A stretch of 64,000 bases of DNA from Aselliscus stoliczkanus (GCA_033961575.1 CM066732.1:72826687-72890686); one strand, 5' to 3'; positions 25,591 through 37,065 are shown, counted from the first letter of the stretch. The notes: a model not told the origin generated them from the letters alone. Made by a program: numbers and translations.

Positions 25591-26767
25591 ACAAAATGAA
25601 TTGAGATGTGTAAAAGTTGCTATGGGCAAAATTATGTTCTTAACATTGTATTTGGAACAAGAAGGTGATCACAGAAGGGACATATTCACTGTCTCTTCAC
25701 TCTTAGCAGATGATCCAACCTCAATGTCTCAGAGAAAGTACAAGCCTTCCAGCCTTGAGTTTCTACTCCTCAACCTTGTTTCCATTCAGCATCACCTGCT
25801 GTGTGCAAGGAAGATGTATCTGAACTTTTTCCTAAAGTCTTGGTCTCACTATTTCACAGATTTGTCACCCTCTCACTCTCTTTCCATCAAATACTTCAAA
25901 CGTAGACACCTATTCAAAACATTTGTTCTAAAAGCAATACCCTTAACTGCCTTCTCTTCAAGCCTTCACCAAGACAAAAGAAAAATGTGCCAAATGTGCA
26001 AGGGTGTATATATGAAAATATCCAACATACAGTCCTAAGCCTAACAAAGCATTTCTGGGACTCTGTAAAACCTTGTCATATTTTTGTGACGTAAAACAGG
26101 CTAATGATCAATTCCAAGTGATAATTTATAATCCTCTTCTTAACAAATTGGAATTTAATGCATAGAATCTTTTCTCACGTGGAATAAACTCATTCTTTGG
26201 CCTCGCATCTCATGCTTCCTCTGTCACCTTTCTAAGACTCACTTTACTCTTCCTGGTTCACCTGTGCTTGACCAGGAAACAAATTCAATTCTGATTTTGC
26301 TCTGGTGTTCTTTGTATTATTGGTGGACTCTACTCTCTGTTTTATTTGCAACACTCAAAACTGGTCTACAGTTCATGCTCTACTTTCTTCCTTTCCACTT
26401 ATTTTTCAACCCACTGAAATATGGTTTCTGCTTCTACCAAACTGAACTGAAGCTGTTGTGGTGGAAATAAACAAACAAAAAAAAGTACTCCTAATTTACA
26501 AAGCCAGTGTTTTATTTTTACTTTGGATTTTGGGTGATCTCCCTTGTGGAATTTGACCATTTCTGTCTTGAAATTTCTCTCCATTCTGGTTTCTTCAACA
26601 CAATTCCTTATGATTTCTGTCCTACCTCTTAGGTATTTTTCTTAGTCCTTTTTATGCCTCTGATTCCTTTACCTCAATTTATCTTTTACTCATTATTTTT
26701 CCTCAAAGCTTCTTTATTAGTCAGTTTTCTGTGTAACAAACCACTCTGAAGCTCAGTGCTATAGATA

Positions 26768-27134
26768 CAGGGGTCGGCAAACTGCAGCTCCAGAGCCACA
26801 TGCGGCTCTGGGTACATTCTGTCTCAAAAGTTTGCAGACCTGGTTCGGGTCCCACATGTAAGGGCCAGTGACACTGCCCTCAAAAAAAAAAAAAAATAAT
26901 AGAGAAAAGTTTGCGGACCCCTGGAAGAGCCAATCCTGTCCCTCACAATAATTTAAAAATTATTTGACAGTCATAAATATATTTTTTTAAATAATTGCAA
27001 TTATTTAAGATTTTTATAAATGAAACTATGATAGTTTTATTTTCATTTTCAATTTTACTTCAGAGCCACAGCTCGTGAGCTGCAGTTTGCTAAACCCTGG
27101 CGGCTCTCCCTTCTCAACAGTTTGCTGACCCCTG
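26768..27134. mobile_element. hAT-like non-autonomous DNA transposon, compound
   Basis: The left end CAGGGGTCGGCAAACT (26768) and the right end AGTTTGCTGACCCCTG (27134) are inverted repeats of the hAT type. A third end-like motif, GTTTGCGGACCCCTG, lies at 26909-26923, so a small palindromic unit and a second arm appear to be joined. The interior has no transposase. An 8-bp TSD is not convincing. A 5'-truncated SINE sits within it. Confidence 0.6.
26841..26904 (+). mobile_element. 5'-truncated copy of the tRNA SINE inside the hAT
   Basis: Contains only box B onward: TGGTTCGGGTCCCACATGTA, then GACACTGCCCTC and poly(A). Flanked by AAAAGTTTGC[A/G]GACC at 26826-26840 and 26905-26919 (14 of 15 bases), so it was inserted already truncated. 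Confidence 0.8.
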
Positions 27135-27520
27135 GAGAACAACAATGATTTATTCTACTATCATGTCTGCACATTGGCTGAAGTTCAGGTGATCTGGAAA
27201 AAGTTCAACTGGGCTTAGTTCCAAGGACAGTTTGGCTCCAGGTCGGCTCCATAAGTCTCTCACCTTTTGACTGGTAAATAGCATGGCTGAGGCATAGTCT
27301 TTTCATGCTGGTGGCAAACACACAAGAGGGCAAGCCCAACTATGCACGCACATTTCAAACTTCTGCTTACATTAAATCTGCTGACATCTCACTGCCCAGA
27401 TCAAATCACATGGTCAAACCCCAAATCAAGGGATGGAGATGTATACATGCTTATCATGAAGCCATGACAAGGGGCAGCTGCATAATGCTATTATAGGCGA
27501 GTGAATCATTGTTATCAGGA
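27135..27520. mobile_element. Old interspersed repeat interrupted by the hAT
   Basis: The sequence on both sides of the hAT (26725-26767 and 27135-27520) reads as one old mammalian repeat: TGTGTAACAAACCACTCTGA and AGCTCAGTGCTATAGATA, then AACAACAATGATTTATTCTA, later AATCACATGGTCAAACC. Family not named. Confidence 0.45.
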
Positions 27521-28184
27521 ATTTAATCTATTAAATACTTCTTATTGCTTAGAAGGCTGTGCATGATCTGACTTTATTTATCTCTTTAGTCTTGTTTCTA
27601 TTTTTCTTTTCTTTTTTTTTTGACACTTTTCCTCTTCATAGCAAAATTCCAGACACAAAGTTGCATTTAAGCTCCTCTAACACCATGCTTCTTTTGCTTA
27701 GTCTACAGAATCTTTAGGTCTTAGTATGAATGTCATTTTTCCAACAACTCCAGATTAAGTCAGATTCTCCTGTTTTATCTTTTTATTCATTACTGCAATT
27801 TTTCTTTGTAGCACTTACTATGCTTTTCATGGAATAACTTATTTGTGTATTTATTGATATCTTTTTCCCTCCCTAGAATTTAAGTTTCATTGTAGTGGGA
27901 ATTGTCTTTATTTTGTTAACTGTTATATTCCGTATACTTCCCATTTACCCCTCATATAATAGATGCTTAGTGAATGAGGAAGTTAATGAATCTATGTGTT
28001 CTTCCTAGGCAATTCATTTATTTTTGTGACTTAAACTTTCACCAAAGCTGTCTAGAGTCTCAAAATCTTTCCTGGGCTCCAAACAATATTTCCAATGATA
28101 GTTCATGCAACTTCATACCATGCATATCTAGAAGTCAAATCTTTCTTCTGATACTGTAACAAACTCACAATTCACCTGACCACA

Positions 28185-28655
28185 TGGAATGGCTAATTTT
28201 TTTTTTTTTTTTTTTTTTAAGATTTTATTGGGGAATTGGGGTAGGGGAACAGCACTGGGGAATCGGGGAAGGGGAACAGACACGTTGCTGTCTTTTTGTT
28301 CTTCAGTCTAGTTGTGGAGGATGTTGCTTCACTGGCCCATGTTGGTATAATCATTGCGCTCTTCCCAGATGAGGCAGATCGGTCGTTGGCCTCTGGATGG
28401 TCGCTCACCGTGGCTATTGGCAGCTCACGCTGGCTGCTAGCCATTCACTGTAGCCTATGGCAGCCCACTGCAGCAGGGGCTGCAGCCCACACCATTGCCG
28501 GGGCTCGCATAGCCCAGCTCCAGGTGGGGCTGTTGTTAGCTGTAGAGGGCAGTGTCACTGGCCCTCATATGTGGGATCCGAACCGGGGCCGTTGGCATCC
28601 CAAAACCAGCTCTTAACCAATGCTCCACTCGGCCGGCCCTGGAATGGCTAATTTT
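28185..28655 (-). mobile_element. tRNA-derived SINE, long form, with TSDs
   Basis: Minus-strand copy at 28201-28639, about 440 bp. After the same tRNA-like head that ends GACACTGCCCTC, this copy continues with about 300 nt of extra body (CTACAGCTAACAACAGCCCC onward, then CACATCCTCC-like, ACTAGACTGAAGAACAAA) and finishes CCCCAATAAAATCTT plus poly(A). The exact 16-base TSD TGGAATGGCTAATTTT occurs at 28185-28200 and 28640-28655. The AATAAA just before the tail is unusual for a pol III SINE. Confidence 0.9.
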
Positions 28656-29093
28656 ATGTGTCAACTTGGCTTCCGGGTGCCCAGATATTTGGTGAAACAT
28701 TATTCTGGTGTGCCTGTGAGGGTGTTTCGGATGAGATTGACATGTGAATAGGCAGACTGTGTAAAGAAGATTGCCCCTCCCCTCTATGTGTGTGGGATTT
28801 ATCCAGCCTATTGAAGGCCTGAATAGACAAAAAAGTCAAGCAAGGGAAAATTTGTTCTCTCTGCCTGTCTTTGAGCAGGATTGTTGGTCTTCTGCCTTTG
28901 AGTTTAGACTAGGACTGGGACTTGCACTAGCTGCTCTTCTGGTTCTCAGCCCTTCAGAATCAGGCTGGAACTATCAGTGGACACTATTGACTATCTGGGT
29001 CTTCAGCTTATTGACTGCAGATCTTGGAAATCTTCAGCGCCCATAATTATGTGAGCCAATTCCTTATAATAAATCTCTCTCTCTCTGTCTCTC

Positions 29094-29127
<34 letters not shown>

Positions 29128-29432
29128 AATATATAAATATATCTATATGTATATATAGAAATATAGATGATATAGATATATACACACATATATAACACAA
29201 ACATATATGTTTTAATATATATGTTCATATGTTTATATATTTATATATTTATAAGTTTATGTATATTTATATATATTTGTGTGTTTATATATTTGTATAT
29301 GTTTATATATTTATGTATGTTTATATATTTATGTGTATGTTCATATATATTATATATTTATATATATAAATAAATATCTCTATACATATATCCTTTTGGT
29401 TCTGTTTCTCTGGAGAACTGACTAAGACACCA
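28656..29432 (+). mobile_element. ERVL-type LTR (MLT2-like) with microsatellite expansion
   Basis: Motifs in order: TTTATGTGTCAACTTGGCTT, TGCCCAGATATTTGGTGAAAC, GTGAGGGTGTTTCGGATGAG, GCCAATTCCTTATAATAAAT (poly(A) signal AATAAA at 29068-29073) and, after a long repeat tract, TTGGTTCTGTTTCTCTGGAG followed by AACTGACTAAGACAC. No internal retroviral genes lie next to it, so it is a solo LTR. The family name is by resemblance only. Confidence 0.65.
29074..29392. repeat. (TC)n then TA-rich microsatellite within the LTR
   Basis: About 55 bases of TC/TCTG repeats, then roughly 260 bases of TATATA/TTTATA variants between the LTR poly(A) signal and its 3' end. Confidence 0.9.
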
Positions 29433-30841
29433 CCCAAAGTCCTGGAAATTGTCCCCAGCTCCATACTTCCTTGAACCTTCACATGTAATTTGTCTCTAAA
29501 ACCTACACATTTTACTTCTAAAATGCCTTTTTCATTAGCTCTCTGATTTTTCTTGTCTATCACTAATAATATTGGCACCAAAAAGTGTAGAAAAATATTG
29601 TTGAGAAGGACAGGAAAAACATCTGGCTGTTTTAAACGTGTTCCAAGTTTTGAGTCACATCCTGAAGAGTGAAGAACACATATAAATGATCCTTCCATGA
29701 GCAATTGTTGAGGAATTGTCAAAACAACAAAAAACGAGCGATAAAGCAGAAAGGTGGGGGCAGGGTTTTCAAAGGTGATTAAAAGTATCAGTCGATATTG
29801 TGCTGTTGCAGGGACTTAAGCCATGATGTTCCACTATCTACCTTGGGGCCAGGATTTCCAAAGTATCTCTTTGCAGAGATAGTACACGTGAAAAGGTCAC
29901 ATCACAATTTTTGAGCTTTCACAAATAAGTAGTGATAATACCTAGGGATAATGATAATGAAGGAAATAAAAGAAATATATATAAATATATCATATGTATA
30001 TATGGTATAGAGTTTGTAGTATGAATACTGGAACATTTGCATTTGGACATTTACTCATTGATTCTTTTGTGGGTAGAGGATGACAGTATCCCCTCCTGTA
30101 GTCTGACAAAGTGTTACCCACCATCAGCGTTATGACACACTTATAATGTTTGCTTATATTGGATCTGGATAAAATTTATGAGCATGTAGCTTTATTTATA
30201 AACATTATCTTTCCTTAAACAATAACTGTCCTTCTGATGTCAAAATACATTAAAACCAGAGTTTTTGTATTAAAAACAATAACCTTGGAAATATAGAAAT
30301 TAAGGATGTCAGTGTGCTTAGGTCTACATAATCTGTGTATGTGTGTGTGTGTGTTGTAGTGTAAATATACACTTAGTGCTCTTAGTGATTTCTGGGATCT
30401 CATTGTTCAGTCTACATTGAAATGTTTGTCTGAACTGGAAATAAACTTTTGGTTGTCAAATCATATCACAACAAACAGAAGCAATGAATAATGATAGACA
30501 TAGTAGGGAACAAAGAGAGGGAACACTTATAAATATGACAAGAACAAGTGAAAGTTTAGAATAAAAGTCATGAGTGTATGCCTCTAATATACTGGTGGGG
30601 GTGAAATACAGTGTCTTTGAAAAATAATTAGTACGAGGATCTCAAAGTAAATTATTTCACAAGAAACTCTGTTTCAGATGTAGAAATCAAGCCTCTGATT
30701 CCATATAACCTCTGCTTACATTTTTATTAGCAGTAACAGTAAATACAAATCATTGTAAAAATAGCATGGAACAATGGGTGATGGAACGATGAAAAGAGAA
30801 ATTCTTATTTAAAAATTATATGATTTCATGGTATTAATGAT
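29433..30841. other. Unique intergenic DNA
   Basis: Nothing recognised beyond a short (GT)n at 30338-30356. Confidence 0.4.
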
Positions 30842-30856
30842 TATAAATGTATTTTA
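30842..30856. repeat. TSD half 1: flank of the 3' end of half-L1 copy A
   Basis: TATAAATGTATTTTA. Its exact reverse complement lies at 37131-37145, at the 5' end of copy B and not at the 5' end of copy A. Confidence 0.9.
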
Positions 30857-31595
30857 TTTATTTATTTTTTAAATTTTCTTTTATTTTATTATTTCAGGTG
30901 TACAACACAATGCAATAGTCATACTCTTTACCCCCCAAAGTGAAAACCCCCCACCCCCAGTTCGCCACCCCACTCCCCCGCCAATATCATACATATCCAT
31001 CACAACTCCCCTGACTCCCCTCCACAGTATACTCCACATCCCGTGACCATCCATATCTTCAGTTGCAGTTGGCATACAATACTATACAACATCAGCTTCA
31101 GGTGTACAGTGCAGTGATCAAACCTCTACTCCATCCATGAAGTGGTCTCCCTAACAAGACATGTGACTATCTGACACGCCACAAAATTTTTACAAGATTA
31201 TTATATTCCCCGAACTGTGTTTCATATCCCTGTGGCAATATTGTAGTTGTCTATTTATGCTGTCTAATCCCTTCCCCTTCCCGCCCATTCCCACCCCCCT
31301 CCCAACTAGCCACCCTCAGTTTTTCCTCTACATCTACGAGTCTGTTTACTTTGATCGTTCACTCGGCTCTTCAGACTCCACACACAAGTGAGATCACATG
31401 GTACTTGTCCTTCTCCGACTGACTTATTTCTCGCAACATAATAGCCTCTTCACAACATTATCAATTACATTCCCAGAACTGCCCCCATATCCCTGCGGCA
31501 ACATTGTAGTCCCACATACACTGTCCAAAACCTTCCCCCTCTCCCTCTTCCCCACTCCCTCCCAGCCAGCAACCATCAGTTTTTCCTTTATATCT

Positions 31596-31625
31596 GCTTG
31601 ATATGACTTCAATCTTCTTAAATTG
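31596..31625 (-). pseudogene. Relict ORF2 endonuclease codons in copy A
   Basis: Reads QFKKIEVISS on the minus strand, matching the endonuclease stretch NKFRKIEIISS in the ORF2 of L1 element 2. Only about ten codons survive. Confidence 0.7.
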
Positions 31626-31661
31626 TCTCTCTGGGTTAGCTTGTTTACCCCTTTCTTTTGT

Positions 31662-32534
31662 TTAAAAAAGCCCTTTTAACATTTCTTGCAATGCTGGCTT
31701 GGTGGTAATGAATTCCTCAAGCTTATTCTTTTCTGAGAAGCTCTTTATTTCTCCTTCAATTTTAAGTGATAGCCGTGCTGGGTAGAGCAATCTTGGTTGT
31801 AGGCCTTTATTTTGTGTCACTTTGAGTATCTCCTGCCACTCCCTTCTGGCCTGCAGAGTTTCTGTAGACAAGTCAGCTGTTAGTCTAACAGGAGTTTCTT
31901 TGTATGTAACCTGCTGTCTTTCTCTTGCAGCCTCTAGGATTCTGTCTCTGTCTTTAACCTTTGCCATTTTCACTATGATGTGTCTTGGTGTGGACCTGTT
32001 TGGGTTCAGCTTGTTTGGAACCCTCTGCACTTCCTGGGCATGTATGTTGACTTCCTTCACCAGGGTAGGGAAGTTTTCAGTCATTATTTTTTCAAATACA
32101 TTCTCGACCCCTTGCTTCTTCTCTTCTCCTTCTGGTATCCCTATGATTCGAAGGTGGTTGCGCATCACCTTGTCCCATAGGGCTCTTAAACTATTTTCAT
32201 TGTTTTTTATTCTTTGGTCTTTTTGCTGTGCCAACTGGGTGAGTTCTGCTGTTTTATCTTCCAAATCGCTGATCCGCTCCTCTGCTTCATCTACTCTACT
32301 GGTGATTCCTTCGAGTGTGTTCTTCATTTCAGTTATTGTGTTCTTTAGTTCTAACAGGTTGTTTTTCATGGTTTCCCTATCCTTCTTTATGTCCTCGCTA
32401 AGTTCCTTAAACATTTTTATCATCAGTGTTCTAAACTGTGTCTCTGAAAGGTTGGATCCCTCTGTTTCATTTGGTTCCATTTCTGGAGGTTTCTTCTGAT
32501 CTTTTACTTGTGACATGTTTCTTTGTTTCCCCAT
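31662..32534 (-). CDS. L1-type ORF1 protein, intact, copy A
   Basis: 290 residues from ATG (MGKQRNMSQ) to a stop at 31662-31664. ORF1p is a trimeric RNA-binding chaperone that coats L1 RNA in cytoplasmic particles. Visible parts: a short polar N-terminus (1-30), a coiled coil (about 35-118; EDIKKDRETMKNNLLELKNT, VDEAEERISDLEDK), an RRM-like domain (about 124-218; HLRIIGIPE, RVPNKLNPNR, STPRHIIVKMAK) and a C-terminal domain (about 219-285; VRLTADLSTETLQARREW, LQPRLLYPARLSL). It ends LKGLF, without the longer tail of some ORF1 proteins. The frame stays open 26 codons upstream, but only to a GTG, so I choose the ATG at 32534. No ORF2 follows. It could act on its own RNA or on that of full L1s. 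Compared with copy B it keeps residues DEA (82-84) and has K40, T79 and M151. Confidence 0.9.
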   Translation of the reverse strand: MGKQRNMSQVKDQKKPPEMEPNETEGSNLSETQFRTLMIKMFKELSEDIKKDRETMKNNLLELKNTITEMKNTLEGITSRVDEAEERISDLEDKTAELTQLAQQKDQRIKNNENSLRALWDKVMRNHLRIIGIPEGEEKKQGVENVFEKIMTENFPTLVKEVNIHAQEVQRVPNKLNPNRSTPRHIIVKMAKVKDRDRILEAARERQQVTYKETPVRLTADLSTETLQARREWQEILKVTQNKGLQPRLLYPARLSLKIEGEIKSFSEKNKLEEFITTKPALQEMLKGLF

Positions 32535-32721
32535 TCTGGCTGTTGCTCTGGGATTGCTTTGATGTATTAGATAGATCACCAGGAGAGCCCTGGCTGGATC
32601 ACGCAGGCACACAGCTCACGGCCCAACACTCCCAGGAAAACTCCCAGTCTCAGCCTGTCCCAATCAGCCACTCGCAGACCAGGCCGAGCAGCCCGACAAC
32701 CAATCAGCAGCCTGGCAACTC

Positions 32722-32944
32722 TGCAAGCGGAGTGCGGAGAGCAGAGACCCGAGGCAGCTTGCGTGCTCCCGCGTCTCAGTGAGCAGCCTCTTGGAGCCGG
32801 ATCACTCCCCACTAGGCGTTTCCCTGGCAACGAAGCACCAGCTGTGCAGAGGGTGGGGATCCCAGGCGGCTTGCGCACTCCCGGGTCTCAGTGAGCAGCC
32901 TGTTTTAGCCGGAGGGCACCCACCCAGCATTTCCCTGGCAACGC
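32722..32944 (-). repeat. Tandem monomers in the 5'UTR of copy A
   Basis: Two successive units of about 110 bp, each starting at GTTGCCAGGGAAA and containing GGCTGCTCACTGAGAC, as read on the minus strand. They match the units in copy B at 37853-38073. Confidence 0.75.
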
Positions 32945-33623
32945 AGTATAAGCCGGGCAGAGGGTGGGATCCAAGGCTGCAGGCGCACGCACACACGCAC
33001 TTCTGCACCAATTCCACCAGACCAATTAGGTCTCGGACCTGATCCTCTGTGGGAGGGCCCAAGCCCGACAAAATGGCGTCCTCCCCACACCACTCGCGTG
33101 CAGGTTCCACACCACGGGAACAGCAGTTCAAAAACATCCAGGCTTTGCACCAAAGGTGCTCAGCTCAGTCCGTCCGCGCAGGCTCCTGGCTCACACAGCC
33201 ACTCCCTCCACCAGGAACCAGGTAAGTGCTCACCGGCGAGCAAGCCCGGGCTCCGGCCCCACTGATTCCCCAGCCGCTCTTAGCCTCACCGAGCTGAGCA
33301 GAGAGTCCTCACTAATTTACTGCCGGCTATCTTAGAACTTCTCTTCTTGGCAAAGGAGCTCTGGGCTGGTGAGCTTGGTGTGCGGCCAGAGGGTCTCTCC
33401 CCCAACTGGAGAAGCCTCTCCACAGCTGGGACCTCCCTCACGGGGCTCGCCCTCTCTCGTCTCTGCCCATCCTACCAGACCTGACGCGGCTTCCTCTTTA
33501 AGTTTTTCGTTTAGTGGTTCTGTTCCTCCAGTGTTCCGGGGACCTCCAGGTTTGAATGCTGTATAATTTGCTTGTAATTTTGGTGTGATCCTGGGAGGCA
33601 GTTAGCACAGCGTCTGTCTATTG

Positions 33624-33632
33624 CGCCATTTT
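33624..33632 (-). promoter_or_regulatory. YY1-like motif at the 5' end of copy A
   Basis: AAAATGGCG on the minus strand, about 13 bases from the element start, the position where L1 promoters place YY1. Suggests an internal pol II promoter. Confidence 0.55.
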
Positions 33633-33644
33633 ACCGGAAGCCTC

Positions 33645-33656
33645 TCAATTCCTACT
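33645..33656. repeat. TSD half 2: flank of the 5' end of half-L1 copy A
   Basis: TCAATTCCTACT. Its exact reverse complement AGTAGGAATTGA is at 39920-39931, next to the 3' end of copy B. Confidence 0.9.
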
Positions 33657-35619
33657 AATAGTAAATAATACCAACTTCATAAATGAAGGGTCATACACAA
33701 TTATAATAAATGGTTACAACTTTATAGCATATGATGGATGTTAGCAGCCAAATACACATGTTCATTCCAAAAACTTGATCCATTTTTGGATTTGTGGGAG
33801 ATGGTCCTATTGGATAATGCTATCTTGAAGTGACATATTCTATGGATAGTTTTCTTGAGGAGATATTTACAGTAACAGAGAGAAAAAAATTTTATTCTGT
33901 TTGCTATTTGCAGATATCCTAGTAGAGGTGCCCAGTATTGATCAAGGATGGTGGTACTCTCAGTGCAAATCAAACGATTTTCAATATGCATTTTTACTGC
34001 AGAAGTTATGGTGATTTCAGTTATATGTATAATTTTAAATGTTAAAATCTTATAAGACATCTAAGCTTCAATTAGTTTAAACTCTATTAGAGAATTAATC
34101 AGAGTATGTATCCATTCAGAAAAAGAAGTAAGCACAATACCATGGCATAAAGATAATCTGTCAGGGCAGATAACAACTCACAGCATCCTTTCACAAGAGT
34201 GAATGTAGAACAAAGAGAAAGGAAGATTTCAGGTTGATAGATTTATGCAAATCAAAAGTTGAAAAAGCCTTCTAACTAAGCACTGTGAAATATCAGCTTG
34301 TAACATTCACCCCAAAAAGGACATCATTCAAATTTCAATGTGCCAACAATTGTCAAAAGAACCATGGCCTCCATAGTCAACCTTGAGTAACATCAGATTT
34401 TATTGTAAATCCCTATAAAATTTGCATAAAACACATTGCTTGTTTCAATTACCTCCTTTCCATCATTTCTCAGTCTGTTTATACAGTGATACTAACTTCC
34501 AAAGAAATGCTTAGCTAATTTTACTAAAATTAGGAAGTGGTAAGAAGTTTTTGATATTTCTTATACAAATCCATATTCCATTCCTTTCTTTAGGAGATTC
34601 ATCTTAGATGAATCTCAGAATGGTAAATTCACCATTACAATAATATTTAAGGGGGAGGAAACATACTTGATAGATTAGTTTTCAAAAGAGAAGAAACCTG
34701 TGAGATTTCCATACTAAAAAGAGAAAAATATGTCACCATGTTAAGATATAAGTAAATAACCTAATAAAAAGGAAAATACTTTATTTTCAGGAGAATTCTC
34801 GTTAAATAATATTAAAAATATATCATCTAAAATTGGTAGTAAAATTGCACAAGTGCCAACAGTATAAAAAGCAAATAATATTAATTAAACACATTTAATA
34901 CGATACTATGTGTCACTTTAGTAGGTAGCTCTTTATTTACCCCATCATTAAATATCTTCCTGAACAGTTGATAGAATCCATTAAAAGACTAATAAATCTC
35001 AGTATGAAATGTTAAGGAAAAATGGGAGCTATAATTTGGACAACTATGTAGTCTCTAAGTAAATTTACCAGAAAAATGGAACGGCCCATTAATAGTAATG
35101 GAAATGATAACAAGGTAGCTGTGAAATAGTGAAATTTAATTAATCAGTACCCACATTTAAAGATAATTACTGAAAACATGTGATTGGATCACATGATGCT
35201 TTAAATTGTGTGATTCAGGTGTTTTGTTGATCAGGGCACCCTGATTTTCTGTTCCTGCACAGATAAGTCTGCAAAACAAATTTTTTTCTAGATTATGCCT
35301 GATGTAGTATATTTTGTATTTTATTGGTTATGCAAATACTTGTGAAAACAGTCTGCCACTATATAATACTGTGAAGTACTATTTAATTGGATCCCAAATA
35401 AGCTGACCCAATTATAACCTGTAACATGAACATAAAAGAAAAATACAAAGATAAACTCTTCTCTTTGATGGACCATGTTTGGGTAACTGATTTAATTGAG
35501 CTCCTGAACAATAATCCTATTTCTGAGCTGTTGTTTCTTCTGTTGAACATATAAAGACTTCTTTAAGTATGTCCTCAGTTGCATGGCTGATTTACCTTAA
35601 TACCTGTGTGGAGCTGGGG

Positions 35620-36075
35620 AAAAAAAGATTCATTTGATATTAACCCCAAGAAGAAATTTATCTGCTGAGATGGGCTCCCCATGGTCAACCAAGGGCCCAA
35701 GTTTTATGAATAATAAATCTAGTGGCCATTTGCTGACAGGGATCCCTCACATACTTTGTATATGGAAAGAACCTCAGACCGAACACTCTGCCTCCCACAC
35801 CAACCACTGCAGGGAAACCCTGGTTTCTTCTTTCTACTAATGGACTGACACCTGCCCTGTCCAATCAGAACTGCACAATTTGGATACCTCATTTACATAA
35901 AATGGACCTAATTGCGAACTGGGTGGGAACTTTCCCTATAAGAGATGATCTCCCATTTGGGTGAAATACAATTTAGGACGCTACCTGAACCTGTGTCTCC
36001 CAAGCTGTAGCTCCTTTTGTTCAAATAAATGCTTATTGTTCTTTATTATAGTCTAAAATTAATTTTGGTTTACAC
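35620..36075 (+). mobile_element. ERV LTR (ERV1-like), probably solo
   Basis: LTR layout: CCAATCAGAACTGCACAATT, a TATA-like CTATAAG at 35937-35943, then GAACCTGTGTCTCCCAAGCT and a poly(A) signal AATAAA at 36024-36029 about 85 bp downstream, ending near TTTACA. No gag, pol or env beside it. Boundaries approximate. Confidence 0.6.
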
Positions 36076-36261
36076 CTGCTGGGAACAAATGGGTTGCATC
36101 TACTTAATGTCAAGTTGAATGGAAAGCATCTATCACTGGATAAGGCACTGGAATAGTATCTCTAGTGCTAGATAATAATTGTATTATGGGTATTCATTAC
36201 TTCAGTTAAGTGAAACAGGAATACTGTACATAGCAAATGAGTTCTGAGTACAGAGAGAGCA

Positions 36262-37065
36262 GCCAGAGTAACACTGCAAAATGAAAGTCAGGTCATGCAG
36301 TCCTTTACTCAAAACCTTCCATTTCTAAATGCAATGTGATATCCTCAATTAGATCAGAATCTAGGGAACAGAAAAAGGAAATATAGTGGAAACACTGATT
36401 ATTCCAAATGGAGTTTGGTTTAGTTAGTTAAAAAAATTTTTTTTTTTTTACCAGTGTCAATTTCTTAATTTTAAAAAATGCATTACAATCATATAAGATA
36501 TTGACATTAGGGGAAGCCAGGTTAAGGGTATACAGAATCTCTATATTATGTTGGCAATTTTAATATATATTTAGAATTATTTGAAAATAAAAAAATTATT
36601 TAAAAAATAAAACCTCCATTTGTTTCTTGTATCACTCCCCGCAAAAAAACCAAAGTCCTTACAATGATCCATGAGCCCTATGTGTTCTGACACACCAGTA
36701 CTTCTCTGATCTTAACTCCTATTACTCTTCCATGCTCACTCCTCCCCACTGGCCTCCTCACTATTTCTCCAGCACCCCTGGAGTGTTCTTATCCCAGGGC
36801 CTTTGCAATTATTTCTCTCTTTGAAACATTTTCCCTCCAGATTCCAGGGGCTTGCTCTCTTACATCCTTCCAGGCTTTACATAAAGACCTTCTCAATGAG
36901 ACCATCCCTGGCCTTGTCTATTTTCCCTATTAGACAGTAATCTCCAAGAAAGCAGGGATTTTTGTATGTTTTTTGTTTATTACTTTATCCTCTGTGTGTA
37001 AAACAGTGCTTGATAAGGAGGGAACACCTGATGAATACTTGTTTAATGAATGAATGAATGAACAA
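36262..37065 (+). mobile_element. L2 LINE 3' fragment, interrupted
   Basis: L2 3' end in sense: AGCCAGAGTAACACTGCAAA and AACCTTCCATTTCTAAATG before the interruption at about 36360-36610, then CCCAGGGCCTTTGCAATTAT, AGACAGTAATCTCCAAGAAAG and TTTAATGAATGAATGAATGA at the end. Confidence 0.7.
36420..36605 (+). mobile_element. Old L1 3'UTR fragment inside the L2
   Basis: The segment GACATTAGGGGAAGCCAGGT, GGGTATACAGAATCTCTATA and the closing TTGAAAATAAAAAAATTATT is the 3' end of an old L1M/L1ME-type element. It splits the L2. Confidence 0.6.

Larger units (their letters stand above)
30857..33644 (-). mobile_element. Half-L1 (HAL1-like) retroelement, copy A
   Basis: A 2.79 kb L1 derivative on the minus strand. 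From its 5' end: YY1-like start (33632-33624), a 5'UTR with about 110-bp tandem monomers, intact ORF1 (32534-31662), a scrap of ORF2 endonuclease (31625-31596), a 3' module copy (about 31595-31441), the last ORF2 codons (about 31440-31388), a second 3' module and 3'UTR, and an A-rich tail. No endonuclease active site and no reverse transcriptase. Over the stretches I compared it is about 98-99% identical to copy B, so both are young. HAL1 elements are known as ORF1-only L1 derivatives that need ORF2 protein in trans. Assignment of this lineage to the HAL1 class is by structure. Confidence 0.9.

Noticed and set aside
31822..32499. 225-residue open frame on the plus strand (and its twin of 222 residues at 38296-38964, minus)
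   Set aside because: Both are the antisense of the intact ORF1 and persist only because ORF1 is conserved. No independent domain or start context.
32535..32612. 26-codon upstream extension of ORF1 (also 38183-38260 in copy B)
   Set aside because: The extension opens with GTG and lies in the 5'UTR. The ATG at MGKQRN matches the ORF1 start in the other L1 copies of the window.
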